Assembly: GCA_029261995.1 (NCBI GenBank)
Contig: JAJDAF010000058.1
Location: 62,001-126,000, forward strand
Source: Candidatus Zhuqueibacterota bacterium
GTDB taxonomy: Bacteria > Zhuqueibacterota > Zhuqueibacteria > Oceanimicrobiales > Oceanimicrobiaceae
DNA: 64,000 nucleotides
Direction of reading: 5' to 3'
The notes under the pieces were generated by a model. That model made no database searches and was not told the origin of the DNA. It was given only the letters and a program-made list of their open reading frames with translations. Shown piece by piece: positions 23,203 through 33,303 of this stretch (positions are counted from its first letter, which is position 1; each line of letters begins with the position of its first letter). The position numbers and the translations under genes are program-made.

Positions 23203-25458
23203 ATGATAACAAAAGAAGATGCTTTACAATATCATATGGGCGAGCGCAACGGGAAGATCGAGGTGACCACAACGAAACCATGCAACACACAAAGAGATTT
23301 GTCCCTCGCCTACACACCAGGGGTCGCCGAACCGTGCCGGGAGATCAGCGCCAATCCCGACGACGTTTTCAAATACACCGCCAGAGGCAACCTGGTTGCC
23401 GTGGTGAGCAACGGCACTGCCGTCCTGGGTTTGGGCAATATCGGCGCCGCCGCAGGCAAACCGGTCATGGAGGGCAAGGGCGTTCTATTCAAGAAGTTCG
23501 CCGATATCGATGTCTTCGATATCGAGATCGACTCTGTGGACCCGGAGGAGATCATCCGTACGGTAAAGCTGCTTGAACCGACTTTTGGCGGCATCAACCT
23601 GGAGGATATCAAGGCGCCGGAGTGCTTCCGAATTGAAGAGGAGCTGAAACGCCAAATGGACATCCCGGTGTTTCATGATGACCAACACGGCACTGCCATC
23701 ATTTCGGGTGCAGGTCTGTTGAACGCCGCCGAACTCACTGGACGCAAACTGCAGGACACGAAGATCGTGGTTCTCGGCGCCGGCGCGGCTGGGATCGCCT
23801 GCGCCAAGTTCTATGTTTCTCTTGGCGCCACGCACTCGAATATTCTGCTGGTGGACAGCAAGGGCGTGGTGTATGAAGGGCGCAAGGAAGGCATGAATCC
23901 CTACAAAGCGCTGTTCGCCGCATCCACGGACAAGCGGTCTCTTGCCGATGCACTCAAGGGAGCAGATGTTTTTTGTGGCGTCTCCAGCGCAAATCTGGTC
24001 ACTCAGGAGATGGTCAAATCAATGGCGGACAACCCGATTATTTTCGCCATGGCCAACCCCGATCCCGAAATCACCTATGATGACGCGATGGCTGTCCGCG
24101 ACGATGTCATTATGGCTACCGGACGCAGCGACTATCCGAATCAGGTCAACAACGTACTGGGTTTCCCGTTCATCTTTCGTGGCGCTTTGGATGTTCGGGC
24201 AACTGCGATCACCGAGGAAATGAAAATCGCCGCTGCCCGGGCTCTTGCGGATTTAGCCAAAGAGCCAGTTCCGTACACTGTCGCTAAGGCCTACCGCCTG
24301 GAGGACATGGAGTTCGGGCGCGAATATCTGATTCCAAAACCATTCGATCCTCGGGTTCTTATTTGGGAGGCAACAGCGGTGGCGCAGGCTGCCATCGAAT
24401 CGGGCGTGGCGCGCCTGACCATCGACATCGACGAATACAAGGAAAAGCTCGAAGCCCGGCTCGGTATGTCCAGGAAGGTCATGCGCGGCATTATCAACAA
24501 AGCCAGAAAAGCACCCAAACGAATTGTCTATCCAGAGGGTGAGCATCTACCCATTCTAAAAGCGTGCGAGATTGTCCTGGATGAGGGTATGGCCCATCCC
24601 ATTCTGATTGGCAACCGGGCAACCGTCATGCAGCAAATTGAAGAGCACCGTCTGAATCTGAAAAAGGGCGTCGATATCATCCAACCCAATCGGTCCGAAA
24701 AATATGGCCCCTACGCTCAAGCATTTCATCGTCAGCGTGAGCGCAAGGGCGTGACGTTGGCAGAAGCAAAACGACTGATGCGACGTCCAAACTATTTCAG
24801 TGCCATGATGGTCAAGCTCGGAGATGCTGACGGCATGGTCTCAGGTTTGACTACAACCTACCCGGAAACCATAAAACCGGCGCTTCAAACCATTGGCGTT
24901 GATGACGGCGTCAGCAAAGTAGCCGGCCTCTACATGATGGTTATGAAGGAGCGCGTCCTGTTCTTCGCCGACGCGACAGTAAATATTGAGCCGACGGCGG
25001 AAGACCTGGCCGAGATTGCGATGCTGTGCGCACGCGAGGTTTCGCGATATGGTTACGAGCCGAGGGTGGCAATGGTGTCTTTCTCCAATTTTGGCAGCAC
25101 CCGCCATCCGTCCGCGGAAAGGATGCGGCGCGCCGCGGAAATCGTGCAACAGCGAGACCCTAATTTGTTGGTTGACGGCGAAATGCAGGCAAACACCGCC
25201 GTCTCGCCTGAGATTCTTGACGAAACCTATCCATTTAGTAAATTGGCTGGTAAAGACGGCGCGAATGTGCTGATTTTTCCCAATCTCGAGGCCGGCAACG
25301 TCGCGTACAAACTTCTGCAAGAACTCGGTGGAGCGGAAGCGATCGGCCCGATTCTGGTCGGCATGAAGAAACCGGTTCATGTGTTGCAGGTTGGAGATTT
25401 CAACGAACTCGACGTCGTCAACATGACGGCAATTGCGGTTGTCGATGCGCAAAGCTGA
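23203..25458 (+). CDS. maeB: NADP-dependent malic enzyme with phosphotransacetylase-like C-terminus
   Basis: Decarboxylates malate to pyruvate. The 751-residue hybrid has a malic enzyme half (about 1-425) with the tyrosine region [12 protein letters not shown], catalytic acidic residues in [11 protein letters not shown] and [10 protein letters not shown], and an NADP loop [12 protein letters not shown], followed from about residue 430 by a phosphotransacetylase-type domain ([17 protein letters not shown] belongs to the first half, VSFSNFGST and [10 protein letters not shown] to the second). In studied MaeB enzymes the second domain has no PTA activity and binds acetyl-CoA as a regulator. The length is normal. 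GGAG lies seven bases before the ATG. A stable hairpin follows the stop. Confidence 0.96.
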   Translation: MITKEDALQYHMGERNGKIEVTTTKPCNTQRDLSLAYTPGVAEPCREISANPDDVFKYTARGNLVAVVSNGTAVLGLGNIGAAAGKPVMEGKGVLFKKFADIDVFDIEIDSVDPEEIIRTVKLLEPTFGGINLEDIKAPECFRIEEELKRQMDIPVFHDDQHGTAIISGAGLLNAAELTGRKLQDTKIVVLGAGAAGIACAKFYVSLGATHSNILLVDSKGVVYEGRKEGMNPYKALFAASTDKRSLADALKGADVFCGVSSANLVTQEMVKSMADNPIIFAMANPDPEITYDDAMAVRDDVIMATGRSDYPNQVNNVLGFPFIFRGALDVRATAITEEMKIAAARALADLAKEPVPYTVAKAYRLEDMEFGREYLIPKPFDPRVLIWEATAVAQAAIESGVARLTIDIDEYKEKLEARLGMSRKVMRGIINKARKAPKRIVYPEGEHLPILKACEIVLDEGMAHPILIGNRATVMQQIEEHRLNLKKGVDIIQPNRSEKYGPYAQAFHRQRERKGVTLAEAKRLMRRPNYFSAMMVKLGDADGMVSGLTTTYPETIKPALQTIGVDDGVSKVAGLYMMVMKERVLFFADATVNIEPTAEDLAEIAMLCAREVSRYGYEPRVAMVSFSNFGSTRHPSAERMRRAAEIVQQRDPNLLVDGEMQANTAVSPEILDETYPFSKLAGKDGANVLIFPNLEAGNVAYKLLQELGGAEAIGPILVGMKKPVHVLQVGDFNELDVVNMTAIAVVDAQS

Positions 25459-25739
25459 TGGGAGCACCGGATAACGGATTTGCCTCCCGCTCCGGGAAAG
25501 ATGTCCTTCTTGGAGCGGGAGACACCACGATCCAAGCACGCGGGACCATTTTCGGTTCTCTGGAATCTGCCTCCGGAAGCAAGAAAATCCCATCACTATT
25601 TTTTCAGAAGTAGGAATTAGACCACCATCCCGATCATCAGATTTCACGGAAAAACAGATGTTTACGTCTAGTCAGGTTCCGGCACGCAAATTGATGTATC
25701 AGCTTTGACCTATTCCAACCCTTAAAGGAGGTGAACCAG
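25459..25739 (+). other. Gap after maeB with long hairpin, no gene
   Basis: This 280-bp space holds the hairpin at 25484-25521 and an ideal ribosome binding site AAAGGAGGTG at 25725-25734 for the next gene. I see no coding sequence and no clear promoter. Confidence 0.45.
25484..25521 (+). other. Stable 10-bp hairpin after maeB without T-run
   Basis: CTCCCGCTCC (25484-25493) and GGAGCGGGAG (25512-25521) are perfect inverted repeats, and the inner bases extend the stem with wobble pairs. No T-run follows, so it may stabilise the maeB mRNA, act in rho-dependent ending, or be a protein site. Confidence 0.45.
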
Positions 25740-26291
25740 ATGACCAATGTTGTTGTTCTCACTTTGGGTACCGCTCTCCTACTCATCGGGCTCTATTTTT
25801 TCGTGACTGTTATTCGGAGCAAGCTGAAGTTCGGCGGGAAAATGCTCGTCACTTGCCCGGAGACACAAGAGGCCGTCGGGGTCAAAGTTGACGGCAAATC
25901 TGCAACGCTCAGCATGCTGCCTGGACAAACCGGACTGCACCTGAGTGAATGCACGCGCTGGCCAGAACGGCAGGATTGTGGTCAAACGTGTCTCGCCCAG
26001 ATTGAAAACAGCCCGGATGCCTGCATGGTGCGAAACGTTCTCGCGGACTGGTATCGCAACAAAGCATGTGTTTATTGCAGGAATCCTTTTGGTGAATCGC
26101 ATTGGCATGACCATAAGCCAGCCGTGCGAAACGCGGACGGCGACATCGTCGAATGGGCCGACATCCCGGTCGAAACCTTGCCACAAGTTCTGGAAACCCA
26201 CAGTCCAGTTTGCTGGAATTGCCTGGTTGCAGAAAACTTTAGAAAACAGCATCCTGATCTCGTGACTGACAGGCCCGTGCATCACCATTAA
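25740..26291 (+). CDS. Unknown membrane-anchored Cys/His-rich protein
   Basis: I do not recognise the family by name. The 183-residue protein has one N-terminal membrane helix (about 4-24, VVVLTLGTALLLIGLYFFV), then a soluble part rich in Cys and His: TCPET, ECTRW, DCGQTCL, ACMV, CVYCRNPFG, HWHDHKP, PVCWNCL, and a VHHH end. The paired Cys (C-x2-C, twice) and clustered His suggest bound metal or Fe-S/haem chemistry; no CxxCH haem motif is present. The ribosome binding site is ideal and points to ATG 25740; GTG 25731 lies within it. It precedes the kinase-like and hemerythrin genes, so an envelope redox or oxygen/NO role is plausible but unproven. Confidence 0.8.
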   Translation: MTNVVVLTLGTALLLIGLYFFVTVIRSKLKFGGKMLVTCPETQEAVGVKVDGKSATLSMLPGQTGLHLSECTRWPERQDCGQTCLAQIENSPDACMVRNVLADWYRNKACVYCRNPFGESHWHDHKPAVRNADGDIVEWADIPVETLPQVLETHSPVCWNCLVAENFRKQHPDLVTDRPVHHH

Positions 26292-26340
26292 ATTTCTTTC
26301 TTCCTCAACCTAACTGGTATCAACGCAGTGAGGTGGCATC

Positions 26341-27072
26341 ATGTCCAGATTGAAAGACGCGATCCCACTTGAGAAACTGGCCTCCCGGCAAGTCCGTTTA
26401 TGGGAGCAGACCGTCGATAAACCGGGCGTTGGCAAAACCGAAGCCGTGCGGCCCTGCATAACCATTTCAAAGGAGCCTGGTAGCTGCGGGGTCGAGCTTG
26501 CCCATCGGATTTCGAAACGGCTGGGCTGGCATGTTTTTGACCGGGATCTGGTAGAGTCCATCGCCAAACAGGCTGATGTGCGTGCCGAAATGGTGGAACT
26601 CTTTGACCAAAAAACTCAAGACGATATTCACAATTGGGTGGTAACACTTCTGGACCGGTTTGCACTCGGCACCGACGAGTATTTTAAGCACCTGGTCACC
26701 GTCATCACAACGATTGGGCGTCACGGCCATGCAGTTGTCCTGGGCCGCGGCAGCAGCTTCATCCTCTCTTCTGACAAGACATTACGAATTCGCGTCGTCG
26801 CCTCGTTCGAGCATCGGGCTCAAGTGGTAGCCGAGCAGATGAGAATCACACGGCGCGAGGCCGGCAAGGTCGTGGATCAGCAAGACGCGGAGCGTGCCGC
26901 CTTTATTCAGCGGTACTTCCACCACTCGGTAACTGAGCCAGAAAATTACGATCTCATGCTGAACACCGGAACCATCTCGCTCGAGGTAGCTGAGAGTATT
27001 ACGATTCATGCCCTGCAGAGCAAATTCGCGAAGATTATTCCGCCGGATTCATTGGTGCATGTGGCGCAGTAA
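26341..27072 (+). CDS. Cytidylate kinase-like family protein
   Basis: A 243-residue P-loop protein of the cytidylate-kinase-like (Cytidylate_kin2) family: TISKEPGSCGVELAHRISKRLG, then FDRDLVESIA, VVLGRGSSFIL and IRVVASFEHRAQVV. The loop has GSCG and lacks the usual GK, as is common in this family, so nucleotide phosphorylation is uncertain. Housekeeping Cmk has a different layout. The N-terminal 40 residues are an extension. GAGGTGG precedes the ATG. It lies between the Cys/His membrane protein and the hemerythrin-like gene with short gaps, suggesting one operon; function is unknown. Confidence 0.83.
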   Translation: MSRLKDAIPLEKLASRQVRLWEQTVDKPGVGKTEAVRPCITISKEPGSCGVELAHRISKRLGWHVFDRDLVESIAKQADVRAEMVELFDQKTQDDIHNWVVTLLDRFALGTDEYFKHLVTVITTIGRHGHAVVLGRGSSFILSSDKTLRIRVVASFEHRAQVVAEQMRITRREAGKVVDQQDAERAAFIQRYFHHSVTEPENYDLMLNTGTISLEVAESITIHALQSKFAKIIPPDSLVHVAQ

Positions 27073-27128
27073 GTCAACCTGACAGCGACTGCTGACATAT
27101 TCCGATTCTTTCTCAAAGGAGGTAAGCG

Positions 27129-27590
27129 ATGGCGAATTCTAAACCTAGTATTGTCTCTCAGGTGGAGGATGAACATGTGGTATTGAAGCAGGAGATGGGT
27201 GCGCTCAGTTTGTTTGCAATGCAAGAAAAAACCAACAACGATTTTGGAGATTGGCGCCTCCAATTTGTCTGGCAACTGCGCGATTTCAAGAATCGACTTC
27301 TCAAGCACTTTGACCTTGAAGAAGAAGGCGGGTTTATGCGCGATGTCCTAGATGTCTCACCGCAGTCGTTCAACAAGGTTGAGGAGTTGAAGGCTGAGCA
27401 CGAAGAAATTGCCTCAGACCTGGAGCGGATCACAGCAACCATCCGGGGCATGCGCGAAAGAAACTCTGAAACTCTGCAAACCGTCCGCTCGGATTTGAAT
27501 GATATTATCACAGTGCTTCGCAAGCATGAAAGCGATGAGAACCAACTTATTCAAAGAGCCTACTATCGCGAGTATGGCGGCCCGGCCTAA
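27129..27590 (+). CDS. Hemerythrin-like (HHE) protein
   Basis: A 153-residue four-helix protein with the HHE cation-binding pattern: EDEHVVLKQEM near residue 14, HFDLEEEGG near 59, LKAEHEEI near 81 and LRKHESDENQL near 132. These His and Glu residues can hold a di-iron centre used to bind O2 or NO or repair Fe-S clusters in related proteins. No signal peptide; cytoplasmic. AGGAGG lies seven bases before the ATG. It ends the short run that precedes the hydrogenase operon, where oxygen or NO protection would make sense. Confidence 0.86.
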   Translation: MANSKPSIVSQVEDEHVVLKQEMGALSLFAMQEKTNNDFGDWRLQFVWQLRDFKNRLLKHFDLEEEGGFMRDVLDVSPQSFNKVEELKAEHEEIASDLERITATIRGMRERNSETLQTVRSDLNDIITVLRKHESDENQLIQRAYYREYGGPA

Positions 27591-28013
27591 GTGAAGTTGG
27601 CACATTGCCAGCGCAACATAGTTAGACTGACCGCCGCAGACAGTCTGTAGCGAGAAATGGCCCCTGGGTAGGTCAAGTCCTGCCGGTGTGTACGGTCGTC
27701 AGTTTTTCAGCTGTCTTTTCTTCCAGAAAATCCCCCGGCTTTCGGCTTTGAGAGCGGTTTCTCACATCGTCTGTTTTCTTCTTATGATCTGCCGGATGTT
27801 CGGTTTTTGAGATACTTCCCAAACTTGGAAAAATTCTCAGATTGATTGTCATTCCAGAGAATCACCGCTGTGGCATTCAGGCGACACCACTTTCCAACCG
27901 ATATGTTTTATATCTCTTTAGGCCATGTATCACCCGGACCCACAATGGCATCTTTTTTGATTGCTCCCGGGCATAGCTCACTAGAATTTTTACTACAATA
28001 GAAGGCTAGGAAA
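27591..28013 (+). other. Control region upstream of hydrogenase operon, no gene
   Basis: About 420 bp with no coding sequence that I can support. It contains several short inverted repeats, among them AGACTG/CAGTCT around 27623-27646 and GATAT-GTTTT-ATATC near 27899-27913, and an AT-rich stretch just upstream of hydB. The best -35/-10 pairs are off-spacing, so I do not call a promoter. Confidence 0.4.
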
Positions 28014-29159
28014 ATGCCCAAAAACGCCTCAAATGACAGGAAGCTGGTTGTGCTTGAAGCTGCACAATTCCAGGCCTTGCTCAGGGCATTGCAGGACGGT
28101 GGTTACAGTACGGTTGCACCGACTCTCAAAGAAGGTGCAATTGTGTACGACGAAGTAGCAACCGTCGATGAACTGCCTGTCGGAAAGACGGATGAGCATG
28201 CCGGAGGATCGTATCGTCTCAAGACCCGCAAGGACAAAGCCGTCTTCGGCTATGTCGTGGGGCCGCATTCCTGGAAGAAGTTTCTTCACCCACCCACGCT
28301 ACGATTATGGCAGGTGCGACGCAATGGCAATGGACTGGAGTTTGTCCATACGCAGGAACAACCGCCAAAGTATGCCTTTATCGGCGTACGCCCCTGCGAA
28401 CTCAGCGCTATGCAGATTCAGGACAAGGTCTTCATGGCCGGTGAGTTCGCGGATCCCATTTATCAAGGCAGACGTGAAAATGCCTTCATCGTGGCGGTCA
28501 ATTGTAGTCAGGCCGGCGGAACGTGCTTTTGCGTTTCCATGAAAACCGGTCCCAAGGCGCAGTCGGGTTTCGATTTGTGTCTGACTGAAGTAGTAGAAAA
28601 GAAGAGTCATTTTTTTGTGGTCGAAATTGGATCTGACCGTGGCGCGGCCCTGTTGCAGGATGTCCCGCATTCGGAGGCCACGCCCGAGCATTTGCAGAAA
28701 GCATCCGCTGCCGTCGAGCAAGCGGCAAGCCAGATGGGGAAAACACTCGATGTGTCAGATGTTAAAGATCTGCTGTACCGCAATGCCGAGAGCCCGCATT
28801 GGGAAGATGTTGCCAGGCGCTGTTTGGGCTGCGCAAACTGTACCATGGTGTGTCCAACCTGCTTCTGTACAACAGTGGAAGAGGTGACGGATCTGACAGG
28901 CGGAAATGCTGAACGCTGGCGCAAGTGGGACTCCTGCTTTACCTCTGATTTCTCCTATGTTCATGGCGGCAGTATTCGCACCAGCAGTTCAGCACGCTAC
29001 CGCCATTGGCTGACTCACAAGTTGGCGGCCTGGGATGACCAGTTTGGCTCTTCAGGCTGCGTCGGTTGCGGGCGCTGCATCACATGGTGCCCCGTCGGCA
29101 TCGACATCACGGCAGAAGTCCAGACGATCCGCTCAAGCGAGACCTCGAAACCCAAATAA
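28014..29159 (+). CDS. hydB: Group 3b NiFe hydrogenase beta subunit (Fe-S)
   Basis: Electron-transfer subunit of a cytoplasmic bidirectional NADP-type hydrogenase (sulfhydrogenase I-like). The 381 residues include [10 protein letters not shown] and the Cys run [11 protein letters not shown] in the middle, then two [4Fe-4S] motifs: [16 protein letters not shown] near 282 and [14 protein letters not shown] near 349. The same fold occurs in anaerobic sulfite reductase A. AGGA is seven bases before the ATG. It opens the operon hydB, CNB gene, hydG, hydD, hydA, GNAT, protease, all on one strand with overlaps or tiny gaps. Confidence 0.92.
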   Translation: MPKNASNDRKLVVLEAAQFQALLRALQDGGYSTVAPTLKEGAIVYDEVATVDELPVGKTDEHAGGSYRLKTRKDKAVFGYVVGPHSWKKFLHPPTLRLWQVRRNGNGLEFVHTQEQPPKYAFIGVRPCELSAMQIQDKVFMAGEFADPIYQGRRENAFIVAVNCSQAGGTCFCVSMKTGPKAQSGFDLCLTEVVEKKSHFFVVEIGSDRGAALLQDVPHSEATPEHLQKASAAVEQAASQMGKTLDVSDVKDLLYRNAESPHWEDVARRCLGCANCTMVCPTCFCTTVEEVTDLTGGNAERWRKWDSCFTSDFSYVHGGSIRTSSSARYRHWLTHKLAAWDDQFGSSGCVGCGRCITWCPVGIDITAEVQTIRSSETSKPK

Positions 29160-29178
29160 CATACCTTGGAGGATTAAT

Positions 29179-29646
29179 ATGGAAAACCTGAGAGCTTATC
29201 TTGCTGAGCATGCCTTTCTGCAAGGCCTTAAATCCGAACATCTGGATCTCTTGGTGGGTTGTGCGGAGAACGTCAGGTTTGACCCGGGGGAGTTTGTTTT
29301 TCGCGAGGGCAAGACGGCGGAAAGGTTCTACATGGTACGACACGGCAATATTTCACTTGAGATTTTCAAGCCAGGCCACGGCCCCATCGCCATCGAAACC
29401 ATCGGTGAGGGGGAACTTCTGGGCTGGTCGTGGCTGGTGCCGCCTTACCTGTGGAATTTTGATGCCCGCTGTCTGGATTTGACCCGGGCTCTTGCCCTCG
29501 ATGGCGCCTGTCTGCGCCAGAAGTGCGAGGATGACCACGATCTGGGCTATGAGATTGTTAAGCGCTTCAGCAGCATCATCTCGCAGCGTTTGCAGGCGAC
29601 CCGACTACAATTACTGGACATTTACGGTAACGGGGGCAAGCGATGA
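29179..29646 (+). CDS. Cyclic-nucleotide-binding-domain protein inside hydrogenase operon
   Basis: A 155-residue CRP-like ligand-binding domain with [23 protein letters not shown] and the phosphate-cassette region [13 protein letters not shown], but no DNA-binding helix-turn-helix at the C-terminus. The ligand (cAMP, cGMP or another small molecule) is unknown. GGAGG lies eight bases before the ATG. It starts 19 bp after hydB and overlaps hydG by 4 bp (ATGA), so it is made together with the hydrogenase subunits and could be a regulatory subunit. This gene is present at this place in some other group 3b operons to my memory, which should be checked. Confidence 0.85.
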   Translation: MENLRAYLAEHAFLQGLKSEHLDLLVGCAENVRFDPGEFVFREGKTAERFYMVRHGNISLEIFKPGHGPIAIETIGEGELLGWSWLVPPYLWNFDARCLDLTRALALDGACLRQKCEDDHDLGYEIVKRFSSIISQRLQATRLQLLDIYGNGGKR

Positions 29647-30482
29647 ATCAAATGAATTCAAACCCGATGTTACCCCGTTCGTTCGCCATAAATCGAGTGC
29701 TGAAGGAGACCTACGACACCTTCACACTCGATCTCGCGCCAGCCCAGAGACACACCGGCTTTTCGTTTGCGGCGGGCCAGTTCAACATGCTGTACGTCTT
29801 CGGAGTTGGTGAGATTCCCATCTCAATCAGCGGCGACCCGAACGATCCAGGCCGGCTGGTTCATACGACTCGGGCCGTCGGAACGGTTACCAAGGTCATG
29901 GACAAACTGAAACTAGGTGACCAGCTTGGCGTGCGTGGTCCGTACGGAACGAGCTGGCCGGTTGCAGAGGCCGCTGGTCACGATGTCGTCATTGTCACAG
30001 GGGGCATTGGCCTGGCGCCATTGCGGCCCGCAATGTATGAACTCCTTTCTCATCGAGAGAAGTTCGGTAGCGTCGTTCTTCTCTATGGCGCCAGAACTCC
30101 TGAAGACATTCTCTACAAACGGGAAGTCAAAAAATGGCGTTCCGAGTTTGATCTCAATGTTCACGTCACAGTCGATAGGGCTGCCGGAGGCTGGCGGGGC
30201 AACGTTGGCGTCGTCACCGCCATGGTGCCAAAAGCGCCCTTTGACCCCTACCACACGATTGCGCTGGTTTGTGGACCCGAAATCATGATCCGATTTACGG
30301 TTATGGAGTTGCGCAAGCGTGGCGTTCCCGATGACAAGATTTACGTCTCCATGGAGCGTAACATGAAGTGTGGAATCGGATTATGTGGCCACTGCCAGGT
30401 CGGCGCAAACTTCGTGTGCAAGGATGGTCCGGTATTCCGGTATGACCGAATCAAGAACCTGCTTGAAATAAGAGAGGTCTAG
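29643..30482 (+). CDS. hydG: Group 3b NiFe hydrogenase gamma subunit (FAD/NAD(P) binding)
   Basis: Flavin subunit that exchanges electrons with NAD(P)(H). The 279 residues contain an FAD-binding beta-barrel (about 10-100), the NAD-binding segment [15 protein letters not shown] near 118, and a C-terminal [2Fe-2S]/cysteine region [14 protein letters not shown] near 240, as in dihydroorotate dehydrogenase electron-transfer subunits. It overlaps the CNB gene and is followed by hydD after 4 bp. Confidence 0.93.
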   Translation: MNQMNSNPMLPRSFAINRVLKETYDTFTLDLAPAQRHTGFSFAAGQFNMLYVFGVGEIPISISGDPNDPGRLVHTTRAVGTVTKVMDKLKLGDQLGVRGPYGTSWPVAEAAGHDVVIVTGGIGLAPLRPAMYELLSHREKFGSVVLLYGARTPEDILYKREVKKWRSEFDLNVHVTVDRAAGGWRGNVGVVTAMVPKAPFDPYHTIALVCGPEIMIRFTVMELRKRGVPDDKIYVSMERNMKCGIGLCGHCQVGANFVCKDGPVFRYDRIKNLLEIREV

Positions 30483-30486
30483 AACC

Positions 30487-31302
30487 GTGGAAAAGAAATC
30501 AACTGAAACGCAAAGCAAGCCGAAGCGCAAGCCGAAACTCGCGGTCTGGAAATTTGCGTCCTGCGATGGCTGTCAACTCAGTCTGCTCGATTGCGAGGAC
30601 AAGTTGTTGGCCGTGGCCGGCGAGCTTGAAATCGCCAATTTCCCGGAGGCGTCGCGACTGGTGCAAAAAGGCCCGTACGACGTTTCCCTTGTGGAAGGCT
30701 CGATTACAACGGCGCACGATGCTGAGAGAATTCACCAGATTCGGAAAATGTCGAAGGTTCTTATTACCATTGGCGCCTGCGCAACGGGCGGTGGTGTCCA
30801 GGCTCTTCGCAATTTTCAGGACGTCAACGAATTCGTCCGTATCGTCTACGCCTCGCCGCAATACATTTCAACTCTCAAAACCTCGACACCCATCGATGAG
30901 CATGTTTTTGTGGATTTTGAGTTGCGTGGCTGTCCCATCAGCAAGAGCCAGCTTGTCGAAGTCATTTGCGCATTTCTCAATGGGCGCAAGCCGAATATTC
31001 CTGCATACAGCCTGTGTGTTGAGTGCAAGAGACAGGGCGTTCCCTGCGTCATGGTTTCACAAGGCATACCTTGTCTCGGGCCAGTGACACAGGCCGGTTG
31101 CGGCGTTTTGTGTCCATCCTACAACCGGGGCTGCTACGGCTGCTTCGGACCTATGGAGCGGCCTAATGTGGCAGCCTGTTGTGAGCAGTGGTCGAAGCTC
31201 GGCGCAGACAACGGCGAGATCATGCGCGTCATGCGAACCTTCAACGCCCATGCAGATGAATTTCGCAAGGAAAGCATGAGGTACGAAAATGCCAGTAACT
31301 AA
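30487..31302 (+). CDS. hydD: Group 3b NiFe hydrogenase delta (small) subunit
   Basis: Small subunit that holds the electron chain next to the NiFe site. In 271 residues the proximal-cluster motif [39 protein letters not shown] and the C-terminal cysteine group [27 protein letters not shown] are all present, enough for three clusters. It belongs to the NADH dehydrogenase 20-kDa-like family. GTG start. No Tat signal, so the enzyme is cytoplasmic. Confidence 0.94.
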   Translation: MEKKSTETQSKPKRKPKLAVWKFASCDGCQLSLLDCEDKLLAVAGELEIANFPEASRLVQKGPYDVSLVEGSITTAHDAERIHQIRKMSKVLITIGACATGGGVQALRNFQDVNEFVRIVYASPQYISTLKTSTPIDEHVFVDFELRGCPISKSQLVEVICAFLNGRKPNIPAYSLCVECKRQGVPCVMVSQGIPCLGPVTQAGCGVLCPSYNRGCYGCFGPMERPNVAACCEQWSKLGADNGEIMRVMRTFNAHADEFRKESMRYENASN

Positions 31303-31369
31303 GCTTCATCATGCGCAGCCTGCCAGTCGGCACGCTGCGCAACACGATTCGAAGGCCAGGAGCGTATTA

Positions 31370-32686
31370 ATGAAGAACAACAAAAATGGCAACACGAGAA
31401 AGAGCAGGACCATAAAGGTCGACTATCTGGCTCGCGTGGAAGGCGAAGGAGGCTTGTTTATTAAAGTCAGAGACAACAAAGTCCGGGATGTCAAACTCAG
31501 AATTTTCGAGCCACCCCGGTTCTTTGAGGCTTTCCTGCGTGGGCGCCACTTCATGGAAACCCCGGACATCACAGCGCGCATTTGCGGCATTTGTCCGATT
31601 GCTTATCAGTTGGGCTCATCTTACGCCATGGAAGACGCCTGTGGCGTCAAAGTGGATGGCCCGATTCGGGAGTTGCGCCGTCTGATTTATTGTGGCGAGT
31701 GGATTGAAAGCCACGTGCTGCACGTCTTCATGTTGCACGCGCCGGATTTTCTCGGCTTCGAAGACGCAATTCAAATGGCGGCAAAATATCCTGACGTTGT
31801 CCAGCGCGGATTGCGCATGAAGAAGATCGGCAACGACGTCATGACGCTACTCGGCGGGCGGGAGATTCATCCCATCAATGTCAAGGTTGGCGGATTTTAC
31901 AAAGTTCCTACCAGGAAAGAGCTTAGCGGGCTCATGGAGAATCTCAAGTGGGGCCTTGATGCTGCAAAACAGACCGTTGAGCTGGTAGCCACTTTCCCGT
32001 TCCCGGATTTTGAGCAGGAGTACGAGTTTGTCGCGATTCACCATCCCGACGAGTACGGCCTGATCGAAGGCAACCTGGTGTCAAACCGGGGAATCGATGT
32101 GCCCATTAGCAAATACGACGACCATCTCATCGAAGAGCATGTGGAGCACTCCACTGCCTTGCACACCCGCGTGAACGGCCGGGAGTCCTGCTTCCTGGGA
32201 CCGATGGCGCGCTACTGCCTGAACTATGAACAGCTCACGCCATTGGCAAAAGAACTGGCCAAGGCCGCGGGGTTGGGCCGGGTTGTTAACAACCCATTCA
32301 AGAGCATCATCGTGCGTGCCATTGAAACGGTCTACGCGTTCGAAGAGGCGATTCGGATTGTTGAATCGTACGAGATGCCGAACAAACCGGCGTTTGATGT
32401 TGAGCCGCGTGCAGGTACGGGCTACGGGGCCACGGAAGCGCCCCGCGGGATTTGCTACCATCGCTACACCATTGACGACAACGGCATCATTCAAGACGCG
32501 AAGATCGTTTCACCCACGGCCGCGAATCAAAAAACCATCGAGAAGGATTTGTGGAATTTCGTGCCGCAAAATGTTGACCTGCCGGATGAAAAATTGAAGT
32601 GGCAGTGCGAGCAGGCCATTCGAAACTACGATCCCTGCATCTCCTGCTCAACGCATTTTCTCAACCTTGAAGTGGACCGGGCCTGA
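31370..32686 (+). CDS. hydA: Group 3b NiFe hydrogenase alpha (large, catalytic) subunit
   Basis: Catalytic subunit that makes or takes up H2. The 438 residues carry both NiFe ligand motifs: RICGICP near residue 70 and DPCISCSTH near the C-terminus. Only nine residues follow that last His, so any cleavable tail is very short. ATG 31370 follows AGGAG by seven bases; a frame opening at 31289 overlaps hydD but has no such site. The enzyme group is inferred from the subunit set (beta, gamma, delta, alpha). Maturation genes hypA-F are not in the window, but the endopeptidase gene lies at 33296. Confidence 0.95.
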   Translation: MKNNKNGNTRKSRTIKVDYLARVEGEGGLFIKVRDNKVRDVKLRIFEPPRFFEAFLRGRHFMETPDITARICGICPIAYQLGSSYAMEDACGVKVDGPIRELRRLIYCGEWIESHVLHVFMLHAPDFLGFEDAIQMAAKYPDVVQRGLRMKKIGNDVMTLLGGREIHPINVKVGGFYKVPTRKELSGLMENLKWGLDAAKQTVELVATFPFPDFEQEYEFVAIHHPDEYGLIEGNLVSNRGIDVPISKYDDHLIEEHVEHSTALHTRVNGRESCFLGPMARYCLNYEQLTPLAKELAKAAGLGRVVNNPFKSIIVRAIETVYAFEEAIRIVESYEMPNKPAFDVEPRAGTGYGATEAPRGICYHRYTIDDNGIIQDAKIVSPTAANQKTIEKDLWNFVPQNVDLPDEKLKWQCEQAIRNYDPCISCSTHFLNLEVDRA

Positions 32687-33303
32687 TGTCACATTTCGAC
32701 GAGACCCTGAACCCTGATGTTCGCCAGGCGCCGGATAATGCTTGTCCGGCGCTGGCGATTCGCGTTCAGCTATGGAGGTTACGCACCGGGGAGCCCGTTC
32801 TCATTCGTCCAATTCAACAACAGGACCGGCCGTCGCTAGCGAGGTTTCACGAATCGCTGTCCGACGAAACAGTCTATCTGCGCTATTTTAAGCTTTTGAA
32901 ACTGAGTACCCGAACCGCGCCGGAAAGGCTTGCGCGAATTTGCGCCGCAGACACAAGTCGGGAGAGTGTGTTGGTTGCAGATTATCTTGGCGAAGGCCCC
33001 GCAGGGCGCGCCATCATTGGCGTCGGTCGTTTGAATGCGATTCCCGCCAGCCAGGACTGCGAAATCGCGGTCGTGGTGAGTGATGCGTTTCAAAACTTGG
33101 GGCTCGGCTCCAGGTTGCTGCGGCGGTTGCTGGAGTGCGCCCGAGAGCGCAGGTACGAGCGGGTTGTCGCCAACATGTTGCCGGAAAATGACGTCGTTCG
33201 GGGCTTCCTGCGCAGGCAAACATTTCCCATGAGAACGCAAGTCGATTGTGGCGTGTTGACGGTTGAAATCGACATCAAGCAAATCGAGTTGGACTATGAT
33301 TGA
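32686..33303 (+). CDS. GNAT acetyltransferase in the hydrogenase operon
   Basis: A 205-residue N-acetyltransferase-type protein with the GNAT core: RPIQQQDRPSL, acetyl-CoA motif AFQNLGLGSRLLRRLLECAR and a late VRGFLRRQTF. It resembles the acetyltransferase domain of Pat-like protein lysine acetyltransferases. The start overlaps the hydA stop by 1 bp (TGATG) and its end overlaps the protease gene by 8 bp, so it is firmly within the operon. A role in acetylating hydrogenase or metabolic proteins is a guess. Confidence 0.85.
   Translation: MSHFDETLNPDVRQAPDNACPALAIRVQLWRLRTGEPVLIRPIQQQDRPSLARFHESLSDETVYLRYFKLLKLSTRTAPERLARICAADTSRESVLVADYLGEGPAGRAIIGVGRLNAIPASQDCEIAVVVSDAFQNLGLGSRLLRRLLECARERRYERVVANMLPENDVVRGFLRRQTFPMRTQVDCGVLTVEIDIKQIELDYD

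Noticed and set aside
27599-27612. GG-N10-GC match upstream of the hydrogenase operon
   Set aside because: The -24 half TTGGCAC fits, but the -12 half reads CAGC and it lies 400 bp from hydB inside a TGGCA-CAT-TGCCA repeat; too weak for a sigma-54 call.
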